A DNA stretch of 15,542 bases from an uncultured Bilophila sp. (GCA_959604115.1 CAUHBW010000041.1:1-15542), one strand, 5' to 3'; positions 6,973 to 14,055 are shown, counted from the first letter of the stretch. Notes: a model not told the origin generated them from the sequence alone. Numbers and translations are program-made.

Positions 6973-7416
6973 ATGCTTGACGGAATCATTACGAGCTTTA
7001 TCGACGGTCGGGTTCGGGTTCGCCACAGCGCGCTGAAAAAAGCCGCCAACGCGGCGAAAGCCCATGACGCGCTCATGCGGACGCCCGGCGTGCGCAAGGC
7101 GGAAATCAACACCAACACGGGTTCCCTGCTGCTGGAATACGATCCCAAGCAGTTGAGCCGCGTGGAACTCCTTCAGATGGCCGAAAAAATGAAGGAAGGC
7201 CTCGCCGAAGACGAGGAGCCCGCCTTATCCCGACGGAAAGGGAGGCTGCTGACGCCCGCGCAGGTCCGCCACCTGACGAACCGGGGCATGATTCTGACCC
7301 TCGGGGCGTCCGTCGGGTTCGCGCTGGTGGGCCGGATGGGAGCTCATGTGGCTCTCGGATGGGGCTTTCTGGCTTTGAACGCCCTGCATCTGTATCGCTA
7401 TCGGCGGTGCATCTGA
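6973..7416 (+). CDS. Small HMA_2-like domain membrane protein, partner of the metal ATPase
   Basis: The N-terminal half (about 1-75) aligns by eye with the N-terminal domain of the ATPase upstream: GRVRVR at 12-17 matches GRIRLR, and PGV..AEINTNTGSLLLEY at 38-56 matches PGI..VRVSPRTGSVLLLY. No CxxC is present. A charged linker (about 76-100) leads to hydrophobic segments at about 105-121 and 124-141, ending in RYRRCI. It therefore looks like a detached regulatory or scaffold domain anchored in the inner membrane. AAGGAAT 8 nt before the ATG supports the start. It closes the metal operon just before a strong terminator. Direct metal binding is not evident from the residues. Confidence 0.82.
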   Translation: MLDGIITSFIDGRVRVRHSALKKAANAAKAHDALMRTPGVRKAEINTNTGSLLLEYDPKQLSRVELLQMAEKMKEGLAEDEEPALSRRKGRLLTPAQVRHLTNRGMILTLGASVGFALVGRMGAHVALGWGFLALNALHLYRYRRCI

Positions 7417-7453
7417 TTTCTCCGTTCCGTGTCTCGGAGCTTCCTGCGCTCAC

Positions 7454-7496
7454 AAAAAAACAACGCCAAGAATCACATTCTTGGCGTTGTTTTTTA
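7454..7496. terminator. Strong bidirectional intrinsic terminator
   Basis: CAACGCCAAGAAT and ATTCTTGGCGTTG form a perfect 13-bp stem with a 3-nt loop. It is preceded by seven A and followed by six T, so it works on either strand. It ends the metal operon. Confidence 0.93.
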
Positions 7497-7730
7497 CAGG
7501 CATACCTGCTTCGCTCACCCCGCGGCCTCAGGGAAAGCCCCTGGCTGCACGCGTTTGCGTGCGGGGGACCTGATAATTTCCTCTTTCATGACTGATGGAA
7601 TAAGGGGGCGGAGGATACGGAAAAAAACTTCACCGTGAGAATACGGGAAGCCGTTGCCGAAGTGTACGGGAACGGCATTCTTCCCCGAGGGACGTCTGGA
7701 CCGAGACTCACACAAAAGCGGAGAGAAAGC
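7497..7730. other. Gene-free spacer left of the attachment-like site
   Basis: I see no gene here. An imperfect stem (GCCGTTGCC near 7650-7658 with GGGAACGGC near 7668-7676, one mismatch) is the only structure I note. I cannot assign a role to this spacer. Confidence 0.4.
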
Positions 7731-7773
7731 AAAAAGCGCATCACAAGATCCTTTTTTGGAATTTGTGATGCGC
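7731..7773 (-). terminator. Minus-strand intrinsic terminator, probably of a displaced tRNA gene
   Basis: On the minus strand GCGCATCACAA pairs with TTGTGATGCGC and is followed at once by TTTTT. The stem begins 14 nt downstream of the CCA end of the tRNA-like fragment at 7788-7805, the usual spacing for a tRNA terminator. It now lies about 320 nt downstream of the flavodoxin genes and may also stop their transcript. Confidence 0.75.
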
Positions 7774-7787
7774 CTTCAATTACTTAT

Positions 7788-7805
7788 TGGCGTCCCCAAG
7801 GGGAT
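7788..7805 (-). other. tRNA 3'-end fragment, putative att site (probably tRNA-Glu)
   Basis: The minus strand reads ATCCCCTTGGGGACGCCA. This fits the end of a tRNA: the last two T-loop bases AT, T-stem half CCCCT, acceptor half TGGGGAC, discriminator G and encoded CCA. It closely matches bacterial tRNA-Glu, whose E. coli form ends in CCCCTAGGGGACGCCA. Upstream bases on that strand (AAATTTCT) do not continue as a T-arm, so the tRNA is cut here. The fragment is followed by a tRNA-style terminator. This is the pattern left when an element integrates in a tRNA 3' end. The fragment is partly self-complementary (CCCCTTGGGG), so chance cannot be fully excluded. Confidence 0.62.
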
Positions 7806-8090
7806 AGAAATTTAAATCATAATTTACTGATTTTATGTTGTTTTTATAAAAAAATTTTATTTGATACCTACAAATCTACCTCAAAAATTAAAATATTTCA
7901 AAAATTTTTTCTAGAAAAAATGGGACAGGTACCCTGTCGCTATTTCTCACTGAATTTTTATGTTTTCCTCCCGGCAATTCGCTTTAGCAGGCTTGCAGTA
8001 ATGTCTACCCTGTAGGAACACCACATCGGCTGCCTGCTGGAATGGTTTGGCCTAAGTTGGCTTTCTGGTGGATGCTAAAGAATGCGACCG
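7806..8090. other. AT-rich gene-free DNA next to the att-like site
   Basis: I see no gene that I can support. The first 115 bases are extremely AT-rich with A and T tracts. The section from about 7990 to 8090 is more balanced and might be a worn gene fragment, but I could not match its frames to a family. Confidence 0.4.
7904..7938. repeat. Adjacent palindromes in AT-rich DNA
   Basis: ATTTTTTCTAGAAAAAAT (7904-7921) is a perfect 18-bp palindrome centred on CTAG. Three bases later GACAGG-TAC-CCTGTC (7924-7938) is a second, GC-rich dyad of the kind seen in REP-like repeats. Their adjacency near the att-like site suggests a recombination or protein-binding locus, but there is no direct proof. 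Confidence 0.55.
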
Positions 8091-9068
8091 TTACAATATT
8101 TTATTATTAATTCTAAATGAAATATCTATATTATGTCCAATTTTATTGAATATTGACAGATCAGATGTCACTTTTCCTATGGAAATTACCTTCATTGTCA
8201 GATTTGGTCTATCTGTTTGTGCATAAAAAATAGCGATGCTGTTGTTCTGGGGACAATAGGTAATGTCTCCATCGTCAAAGCGAAGTTTGCCTTCTGCCTG
8301 AGTTGTAATTTCTTCATCGATACTTCCATAATATTCACGACCTCCGTACTGAACCATCGGAATGGTGATCGGAAGGAGTTTTTTGAATTCCTGGGCAGTA
8401 TGATCTGTGTTCAGGAAGCCAGTAAGCTTGGTATCCCCTATTGTTATAGTAACGGGTGTCTTTGTAGAGTCAGAATTTGCAGTTGTCTTGGGAGCCATAT
8501 TCATTCCAAGTTTGTTCAGCCAATTTGTAAGAAGGTCGTGCGCATTGCGTGCATCTGCCCCGAGCATATCAAATCCGTCCAACAACATGGCGTCAGGACA
8601 GCATTCACTTACGACCTGAAACGCTCGTCCGACGCCATAGCCATCATGGGTACAGAACGGTACGATGGTTTTTCCGGCGAGATTGTTTTGGGAAAGAAAG
8701 GTTGCCATAGGCTGGGGGATGGTATTTCCCCAAATAGGAAACCCTAAATAGATTGTATCATAGTTTTGTGGGTTGAAATCGAGGGGCTGAATCGGAGGCA
8801 GAAAATTGGTACGCCGTTCTTCCCGAGCTTGTTCCACAACAGCATGAAAATCCTCCGAGTAGGGGCGCACCGTTTTGATTTCCATAATATCGCCGCCTAC
8901 AAGTCCATGAAGAAGGTTTGCTACCATCTTGGTATTTCCGGATAAGGAATAATAAATAATTAAACTTTTATTGTTAGAATCATGTGTTGCCTGTTGGGCA
9001 CAAAATCCCTGACTATACAATGAAATCGAAAACAATACAGCAAACATCGAAATAAAAATTCTTTTCAT
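8091..9068 (-). CDS. Exported flavodoxin-like protein fused to a cyclophilin-like domain
   Basis: The 325-residue product starts with a Sec signal peptide (hydrophobic 4-19, cleavage probably after FCA at 24). A flavodoxin-like domain follows (about 35-188) with the FMN-phosphate loop YSLSGNT at 40-46, LGFPIWGNTIP at 108-118 and VPFCTHDGYGVG at 136-147. After a polar linker comes a cyclophilin-like domain (about 205-320; VTITIGDTKLTGFL and YGGREYYGSI), as in the Cyclophil_like2 family. The flavodoxin_4 plus cyclophilin-like pairing is known in bacterial proteins; function is not established. I chose the ATG at 9068 because GGAGG lies 6 nt upstream and it begins the signal peptide. It follows the other flavodoxin gene by 24 nt, so the two are co-transcribed leftward. 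Its AT-rich codons contrast with the left half of the window. Confidence 0.87.
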   Translation of the reverse strand: MKRIFISMFAVLFSISLYSQGFCAQQATHDSNNKSLIIYYSLSGNTKMVANLLHGLVGGDIMEIKTVRPYSEDFHAVVEQAREERRTNFLPPIQPLDFNPQNYDTIYLGFPIWGNTIPQPMATFLSQNNLAGKTIVPFCTHDGYGVGRAFQVVSECCPDAMLLDGFDMLGADARNAHDLLTNWLNKLGMNMAPKTTANSDSTKTPVTITIGDTKLTGFLNTDHTAQEFKKLLPITIPMVQYGGREYYGSIDEEITTQAEGKLRFDDGDITYCPQNNSIAIFYAQTDRPNLTMKVISIGKVTSDLSIFNKIGHNIDISFRINNKIL

Positions 9069-9092
9069 GAAAACCTCCATCCACATACTAAA

Positions 9093-9668
9093 TTAGTTCA
9101 AATATCCAAGCTCGCGCAGCCAGTTGCGGACAGGTTCTTCCGCATTTTTCACATCGTTCCTGTAAAAGTCGATGTGTTCCCGTATTTCAGCATGAAGGTT
9201 GAGCTTTTTAAGATCACTGATGGTATTACTGATTCCGCTGGTGCCGTGAGTGCAGAACGGAACCAGAGTTTTTCCAGTAAAATCATGTTGTTCAAGAAAA
9301 CTGAACACAGCCATAGGCATTGTTCCGACCCAGTTGGGAAAGCCTACAAAAACAACATCGTAATCTTGCATATTGGCAACCTTTGCCTGGAGTTCCGGAC
9401 GTGCACCGTTCCGCAACTCTTCCCGTGCCTGCTCAACGGCGCTGTCAAAATCTGGCCCGTATTCCCTGACAGCCTTGATTTCAAAGAGATCGCCGCCTGT
9501 CATCCTCTGAATATCGTGGGCAATAAGGCGGGTATTTCCAGACATGGAGAAATAGGCAACGAGAATTCGTGAGTGCGAAGCAGCAGAGCCGACGTTATTG
9601 CTTTGCTGAGCATGAGCGCTTACTGCATACGCCATAGTCAAAACCAGTATAAGAATAAATTTCTTCAT
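9093..9668 (-). CDS. Exported flavodoxin-like protein
   Basis: The 191-residue product has a Sec signal peptide ending in SAHA (cleavage after residue 20), then one flavodoxin-like domain with the FMN-phosphate loop YFSMSGNT (39-46), FVGFPNWVGTMP and VPFCTHGTSG. It is clearly a paralogue of the downstream gene (shared SGNT, AVEQAREE, VPFCTH) but lacks the cyclophilin-like extension. GGAGGG 5 nt upstream supports the ATG at 9668 over an in-frame ATG at 9680. Flavodoxins normally carry FMN in the cytoplasm. Export by Sec would require FMN loading outside, so it may bind FMN in the periplasm or have another role. It is the first gene of the two-gene leftward unit. Confidence 0.88.
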   Translation of the reverse strand: MKKFILILVLTMAYAVSAHAQQSNNVGSAASHSRILVAYFSMSGNTRLIAHDIQRMTGGDLFEIKAVREYGPDFDSAVEQAREELRNGARPELQAKVANMQDYDVVFVGFPNWVGTMPMAVFSFLEQHDFTGKTLVPFCTHGTSGISNTISDLKKLNLHAEIREHIDFYRNDVKNAEEPVRNWLRELGYLN

Positions 9669-9873
9669 TACGCCCTCCATAAATTATGGAATGTGTTTAT
9701 GAGATATGTTCAATGGTTCATAATATGATATGATTCTTTGAACTCCTCATTGCTGCCGATATATCCTTCCGTTAGCCCTCCTTTCGTAAGATAGGTAAAG
9801 ACACCTGTATTTGCTTCGTCCGCGTTTTCAGAGAAGAAGTTTTATAGAATACATATCGGGATGCTCCATGAAC
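9669..9873. other. AT-rich spacer between divergent flavodoxin and cupin units
   Basis: I see no gene. Repeated GTTCAA/TTGAAC half-sites (9708-9713 and 9738-9743, plus GGTTCA at 9715-9720) could be regulator contacts for the leftward flavodoxin unit. No promoter with acceptable spacing and start position could be chosen. Confidence 0.35.
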
Positions 9874-10026
9874 AACCAGCTACGATTCTCGCATCTTTTT
9901 GCCCAATTGTTGCACCTCCCTTTAGACAGCACCGTTCCCCTAATTTTTTGAGCGAGCCAGCAACGATTCATGATAAAATCGGAGCCTGTAGAAATAGGCA
10001 AAAAGATGCGAGGATTGTAGCTGGTT
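9874..10026. mobile_element. MITE-like element with 30-bp terminal inverted repeats
   Basis: The left end (9874-9903, beginning AACCAGCTACGATTCTCGC) and the right end (9997-10026, whose reverse complement begins AACCAGCTACAATCCTCGC) match at 28 of 30 positions, both differences being transitions. The 93-bp centre has no gene. No flanking target duplication is evident, though similarity continues outward with a small gap (TGAA before CCAGC on both sides). It could be a miniature transposon, the collapsed ends of an insertion sequence, or a large regulatory hairpin. It ends 59 bp before the cupin start, so it may supply or disturb that promoter. I cannot name the parent family. Confidence 0.7.
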
Positions 10027-10085
10027 CAAGAAGAGCCTGGCGTTATTATGCGGCCATACACTTTAGACCAACAGGAGACGATAGT

Positions 10086-10580
10086 ATGAAAAACGCTGTG
10101 ATGTGTATGGCCCTGGCTTTGACTGTCACGACCGGTCTTTCTGCCGGTCAGACTTTTGCCGCAGAAACAGACAAGGCGCAGACGATTATCCGTAACGGTG
10201 AGCAGGCCGCTCTCAAGGGGTCTGATCAGTTTTTTACCGGCAACGTGCGCATTGACCCTTTGTACCCTGCCAACAATGACATGCGTTCCAGCGGCGGCAG
10301 AGTGACTTTTGAGCCTGGCGCTCGCTCCAACTGGCATATTCATCCTGTAGGACAGGTCTTGATCATCACTTCCGGCGTGGGCCGGACGCAGGAATGGGGC
10401 AAGCCCATCCAGGAAGTCAGGCCGGGTGACGTCATTATCTGCCCCGTGGGCGTTAAGCACTGGCACGGGGCCGCGCCGAACAGCTCCATGTCGCATATTT
10501 CCATTTGTGAGGAAAAAGAACCCGGCAAGGTTGTCGAGTGGATGGAAAAGGTAACCGACGAGCAGTACAACGGGAAATAG
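10086..10580 (+). CDS. Exported cupin protein, similar to cupin-type hydroxynitrile lyases
   Basis: The 164-residue product has a Sec signal peptide (cleavage near TFAA, residues 23-26) and a single cupin domain. Metal ligands are visible as H84 and H86, Q90 (WHIHPVGQ) and H125 (KHWHGAA). The stretch FFTGNVRIDPLY, FEPGAR.NWHIHP.GQ and the tail VEWMEKVTDEQY strongly resemble the small bacterial cupin R-hydroxynitrile lyase of Granulicella tundricola as I remember it. Many relatives of that enzyme have unknown natural substrates, so hydroxynitrile cleavage is only a possibility. The start at 10086 has AGGAG upstream and begins the signal peptide; the longer open frame runs through the inverted-repeat element and is not coding. 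It is the first gene of the plus-strand series. Confidence 0.88.
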   Translation: MKNAVMCMALALTVTTGLSAGQTFAAETDKAQTIIRNGEQAALKGSDQFFTGNVRIDPLYPANNDMRSSGGRVTFEPGARSNWHIHPVGQVLIITSGVGRTQEWGKPIQEVRPGDVIICPVGVKHWHGAAPNSSMSHISICEEKEPGKVVEWMEKVTDEQYNGK

Positions 10581-10641
10581 TCATAACGGGTCTGCCTTCA
10601 ACCTACGAAAGGAGAAGGCAGGCCATCCCACCGAGGAATAT

Positions 10642-11640
10642 ATGAATCCGCCATCCGTATGGACGCGCAGAGGCTTTATCAAGGCTGCCGGAATTGTCGG
10701 AGGCGCAGCGCTCATGATTGGGGCGACGGACACGCCAGCCCCGGCTGCATCCGCAGGAGGCTCTACCGTGCCGGAGGAAATGCTGAAAGGGGTCAGCGAT
10801 ATCCATGTTCATGCAGCACCGGATGTAAAGGCCAGAGCTATTGATGAGCTGTCCTTCGCCCGCGAGGCTCAGAAAGCAGGATACCGCTCGGTGATGTTCA
10901 AATCGAATGAGTGGAGCTGCCACGACAGGGTATACCTCATACGGCAGGCACTTCCCGGTTTCGCCTGTTTCGGCAGTTTGTGCATGAACAGAACTCATGG
11001 CGACAGCGTAAATGTGTATGCCGCTGAAATGGCTGTAAAGACAACGGGGAACTACTGTAAATGTATTTGGATGCCCACACAGGCGGCGGCATACCAGCAC
11101 GCTCATGACAAGTTGCCCGGAAAGGGCATTCCCGTCCTGAGCGATACCGGGAAGGTTTTACCGGAAGTCACCAGGGTCATGGAACTCTGTGCCGGGGCCG
11201 ACATCATTTTCGCAACCGGGCACTGTTCTCCCGAGGAAAGCCTTGTACTCGCACAACAGGCAAAAGAGGTAGGGGTTGGAAAGTTCGTGGTGACTCACGC
11301 CAATTCCCATATCTGGAAGATGACCCGTGCCCAGGTTATGCGCGTGGCGGAACTCGGCGGCTTTATAGAATACAGCTACATCACCAACCTGTGGGGGCCG
11401 GGGACCGGCGTGCCCATGAATGAACGGATGAGTGATGATGAATTTGTTGCGTACGCTAAAATTATTCCTGAGCGCAGTTTTATCACTACCGATCTCGGGC
11501 AGGTCGATATGCCGCATCCTTTGGAAGGAATGCGCATGTGCATCAGAGCATTGCTCGGAGGGGGCGTGCCTCAAAAAGATATTGACATGATGATTCGTAC
11601 AAATCCGGCCATGCTTATGGGATTGGAAGCCGCAAGATGA
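10642..11640 (+). CDS. Tat-exported metal-dependent hydrolase (DUF6282-like amidohydrolase fold)
   Basis: The 332-residue protein begins with a twin-arginine signal, TRRGFIKAAG at 8-17, then a hydrophobic Ala/Gly stretch to about residue 38, so it is exported folded. The mature part looks like an amidohydrolase TIM barrel: HxH at H55-H57 in SDIHVHAAPD, K87 in VMFKSN, H194 in ATGHCSPEE, H219 in VVTHANSH and D284 in TTDLGQ. These match the usual binuclear metal-site order. The substrate is unknown, and the DUF6282 name is from memory. GAGGAA 6 nt upstream supports the start. It lies 61 nt after the cupin gene and 28 nt before a Tat-exported reductase, which suggests both act on the same periplasmic compound. 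Confidence 0.84.
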   Translation: MNPPSVWTRRGFIKAAGIVGGAALMIGATDTPAPAASAGGSTVPEEMLKGVSDIHVHAAPDVKARAIDELSFAREAQKAGYRSVMFKSNEWSCHDRVYLIRQALPGFACFGSLCMNRTHGDSVNVYAAEMAVKTTGNYCKCIWMPTQAAAYQHAHDKLPGKGIPVLSDTGKVLPEVTRVMELCAGADIIFATGHCSPEESLVLAQQAKEVGVGKFVVTHANSHIWKMTRAQVMRVAELGGFIEYSYITNLWGPGTGVPMNERMSDDEFVAYAKIIPERSFITTDLGQVDMPHPLEGMRMCIRALLGGGVPQKDIDMMIRTNPAMLMGLEAAR

Positions 11641-11668
11641 AAACTTATAGCTAAAAGGAAGTAATATA

Positions 11669-12856
11669 ATGAACAATACAAAGGAAAAGGTTTCCCTGGA
11701 AATAAGTCGTCGTGGAGTTTTGCAGGCCGCTGCGGCACTGGTTGCCGCCCCCATTTTGCTGGGAGGCCTTTCAGGCATGGGAATAGCTGCGGAAGGCAGT
11801 TCCACGACTTCCCGCGCATCTGGGAGAAAAAGCCACCTGGACCTGCCGCTGTTGACGAAAAAGCGCACACTCGGGAGCGGAAAGTTCAGCATGGAAGTGT
11901 CCGCCCTGGGGTTCGGCGTGATGGGAGCGAACTATAATCGCGGGGTTTCGCCTGACAGGAAGACGGTGATTGAAGTGATACGTCAGGCTGCCGAACATGG
12001 CGTTACCCTGTTTGACACCGCCCAGGTTTATGGGCCGCTGACTAATGAGGAACTCGCGGGAGAGGCTCTGGCTCCGTACAAGGGCACGGTCGCCATCACC
12101 ACCAAGTTCGGCCACAGCATTGTCAACGGGGTCTACCAGACAGGCAAACTGGACAGTCGCCCGGAAAATATCCGCCGGGTCGCGGAAGAATCGCTGAAGA
12201 GATTGAAGGTCGATACCATCGAACTTTTCTATCAGCATCGTTTTGACCCCGCGGTGCCCATCGAAGATGTGGCCGGAACTGTCAAAGATCTCATTCGTGA
12301 AGGCAAAGTGAAACGCTTCGGCTTGTGTGAGGTGGGGCCGGAAACCATCCGGCGCGCCCACGCCGAACAACCCGTTACCGCCGTTCAGAGCGAGTACCAC
12401 CTGATGTGGCGTGAGCCGGAAAAAGATGTTTTTCCCGTACTTGAGGAACTGGGCATCGGTTTTGTTCCCTACAGTCCGCTCAACCGGGGTTTTCTTGGCG
12501 GGGATATGACAGCCTATACCCGGTTTGATTCCGGCAATGACAATCGCAATACCCTGCCCAGATTTGCGCCCGAGGCTTTGGGAAAGAATCTGATGTTTGT
12601 GGAAATTCTCAACCGCTTTGGCCGCCCCAGAGGGATCACCGGTGCGCAGGCTGCCTTGGGCTGGCTGTTGCAGAAGGATTGGATGGTTCCCATTCCCGGC
12701 ACAACTAAACTGTCTCACCTGGAAGAAAACATCAGGGCGGCCAATCTGGCTGTAAGCCCGGAAGAATGGAAGGAGCTTGAAGAGGCGCTTTCCAGGGTGG
12801 AAATCGTGGGCGACCGTTACCCCGCCGAACAGCAAAGACAGGTTCAGAGAAGTTAG
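11669..12856 (+). CDS. Tat-exported aldo/keto reductase
   Basis: This is an NAD(P)H-type oxidoreductase for aldehydes or ketones, 395 residues including a leader. The N-terminus has a twin-arginine motif, SRRGVLQAA at 13-21, and a hydrophobic stretch to about residue 40, so the protein should be exported folded with its cofactor. The catalytic tetrad is intact: D116 and Y121 (LFDTAQVYG), K146 (ITTKFG) and H190 (FYQHRFD). The C-terminal cofactor region IPGTTKLSHLEEN is present. The leader and linker (about 1-65) precede a normal-length reductase domain of the YakC/PLP-dependent-like aldo/keto reductase group. AGGAAG upstream supports the start. Most members are cytoplasmic, so export is the unusual feature. 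A cytoplasmic paralogue lies at 15071. Confidence 0.92.
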   Translation: MNNTKEKVSLEISRRGVLQAAAALVAAPILLGGLSGMGIAAEGSSTTSRASGRKSHLDLPLLTKKRTLGSGKFSMEVSALGFGVMGANYNRGVSPDRKTVIEVIRQAAEHGVTLFDTAQVYGPLTNEELAGEALAPYKGTVAITTKFGHSIVNGVYQTGKLDSRPENIRRVAEESLKRLKVDTIELFYQHRFDPAVPIEDVAGTVKDLIREGKVKRFGLCEVGPETIRRAHAEQPVTAVQSEYHLMWREPEKDVFPVLEELGIGFVPYSPLNRGFLGGDMTAYTRFDSGNDNRNTLPRFAPEALGKNLMFVEILNRFGRPRGITGAQAALGWLLQKDWMVPIPGTTKLSHLEENIRAANLAVSPEEWKELEEALSRVEIVGDRYPAEQQRQVQRS

Positions 12857-12942
12857 CAGCTTCATTACTCGGGGCGGACAGCCGAATAAAGGTGATGGGC
12901 ATCCGCTTCGGGGATCGCAATTCATAGAAAGGAAGAATCGAT

Positions 12943-13992
12943 ATGAAACAGGAAACGATGAAGGCCGGTGTCCTGATCGGGCCGCAGCGGATTGACATCA
13001 GGCAGGTACCCGTTCCGGAAATGTCTCCCGGTATGCTGAAGATACGTGTTTCCGCCTGCGGCGTATGCGGCAGCGACATTCACATGTGGAAGGCCGGAAA
13101 GGGCTGGGGTTCGGAATCCATTACCGATTTTCATATGGGGCATGAATTTTGCGGTGTGGTTGTCGACCCCGGCGACAGTGATTTCCGCATCGGCGATCGT
13201 GTGACCTTCTGGGCCAATCTGTACTGCGGCGAATGCGACATGTGCCGGGCGGGCAAGGAACATCTTTGCCGGGAGGTACACGGTACCAATTATATCGGTT
13301 TCGTCTGCAACGGCGGTTATGCGGAATATTTTGTCGGCAAGGCGGGGAACGCCTACAGGTTGCCGGATACGGTGTCGGACATCGCCGCCGGGCTGATTGA
13401 TCCCCTGATGGTTGCGTATCATGCGGTCAGGCAGTCCAGTCTGAAACTGCACGATAAAGTGCTGGTGGTCGGCAGCGGCATTATTGCGCAGCTTATCGGC
13501 GGGCTGGTCAAGAAAGCGGGAGCTTCCTGCCTGGCCATGTCCAAGATTGATGAGCGGCAAACGGGCAAGGCACGGGAAATAGGCGATTTCGACGCTTATT
13601 TTGACGGGAATGATCCTGACCGGGCTGCGAAGATGCAGGAGGCTTCCGAAGGCGGATTCGATGTCGTCTTTGAAGCTGTCGGCGCGGGAGAGTCACTTGC
13701 CGCCTGCCTGGACGGCGTGAAACCCGGCGGCGAAATCGTGATGATCGGCAACTCGATGACGCCTGCGGTTCCCTTTGAGCTGAATCGCGCCGTTCTGCAT
13801 GAGGTCCGCCTGACCGGCAGTGTATCCTGCACCCGAAAGGAATTTGAAGAAACTATCGACCTCATTGCCAAAGGCATCATTGATGCTGAAAAGTACGTGA
13901 CCGATATTCTGCCCCTGGAGCAGCTTCAGCACGCTTTTGAAAAGCAGATTTCCCCTGCTGAATCCGTTCTGAAGACCGTCATCAGACCGTAA
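12943..13992 (+). CDS. Zinc-dependent medium-chain alcohol dehydrogenase
   Basis: This 349-residue protein is a cytoplasmic NAD(P)-dependent alcohol or polyol dehydrogenase of the MDR superfamily. The catalytic zinc site shows as C39 (SACGVCGSD) with H67-E68 (GHEF). The structural zinc site is the four cysteines C95, C98, C101 and C109. The Rossmann motif reads VVGSGIIAQL (175-184), with Ala in the third Gly position, and the usual ExP before the hinge is DPL (153-155). Both are mild departures that may affect cofactor or zinc geometry. No signal peptide is present. AAGGAAG 8-9 nt upstream supports the start, though M6 is an alternative. It follows the exported reductase by 86 nt and probably works on the same kind of carbonyl or alcohol after uptake. 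Confidence 0.93.
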   Translation: MKQETMKAGVLIGPQRIDIRQVPVPEMSPGMLKIRVSACGVCGSDIHMWKAGKGWGSESITDFHMGHEFCGVVVDPGDSDFRIGDRVTFWANLYCGECDMCRAGKEHLCREVHGTNYIGFVCNGGYAEYFVGKAGNAYRLPDTVSDIAAGLIDPLMVAYHAVRQSSLKLHDKVLVVGSGIIAQLIGGLVKKAGASCLAMSKIDERQTGKAREIGDFDAYFDGNDPDRAAKMQEASEGGFDVVFEAVGAGESLAACLDGVKPGGEIVMIGNSMTPAVPFELNRAVLHEVRLTGSVSCTRKEFEETIDLIAKGIIDAEKYVTDILPLEQLQHAFEKQISPAESVLKTVIRP

Positions 13993-14011
13993 TTCCTGAC
14001 GGTAAAGGCCA

Positions 14012-14055
14012 CCTCCGAAAGACCGGAGGAGACCTAACAAATGAATTCACGGTGA
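14012..14055 (+). promoter_or_regulatory. Hairpin-masked Shine-Dalgarno with four-codon mini-ORF
   Basis: CCTCCG (14012-14017) and CGGAGG (14024-14029) form a stem that would hide the strong site GGAGGAG (14025-14031). That site is 9 nt before an ATG at 14041 which opens a frame of only M-N-S-R and a TGA at 14053-14055. One base later is the ATG at 14057, in frame with the DUF3737 gene. This layout could control translation by coupling, or be the worn start of a lost gene. Confidence 0.4.

Noticed and set aside
7635..8015. 126-codon open frame on the plus strand
   Set aside because: It crosses the minus-strand terminator, the tRNA fragment and the AT-rich palindromes, and its product is low-complexity Lys/Phe/Ile-rich in the middle.
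9683..9713. TTGAAC and CATAAT on the minus strand as a flavodoxin promoter
   Set aside because: The spacer is 19 nt and the start point would fall on the ribosome-binding site, leaving no room for a usable leader.
9861..10085. 75-codon N-terminal extension of the cupin frame
   Set aside because: It runs through the inverted-repeat element. The ATG at 10086 has a good ribosome site and starts a signal peptide.
11771..12925. 384-codon minus-strand frame opposite the aldo/keto reductase
   Set aside because: It is the antisense of a gene with an intact catalytic tetrad and shows no family pattern of its own.
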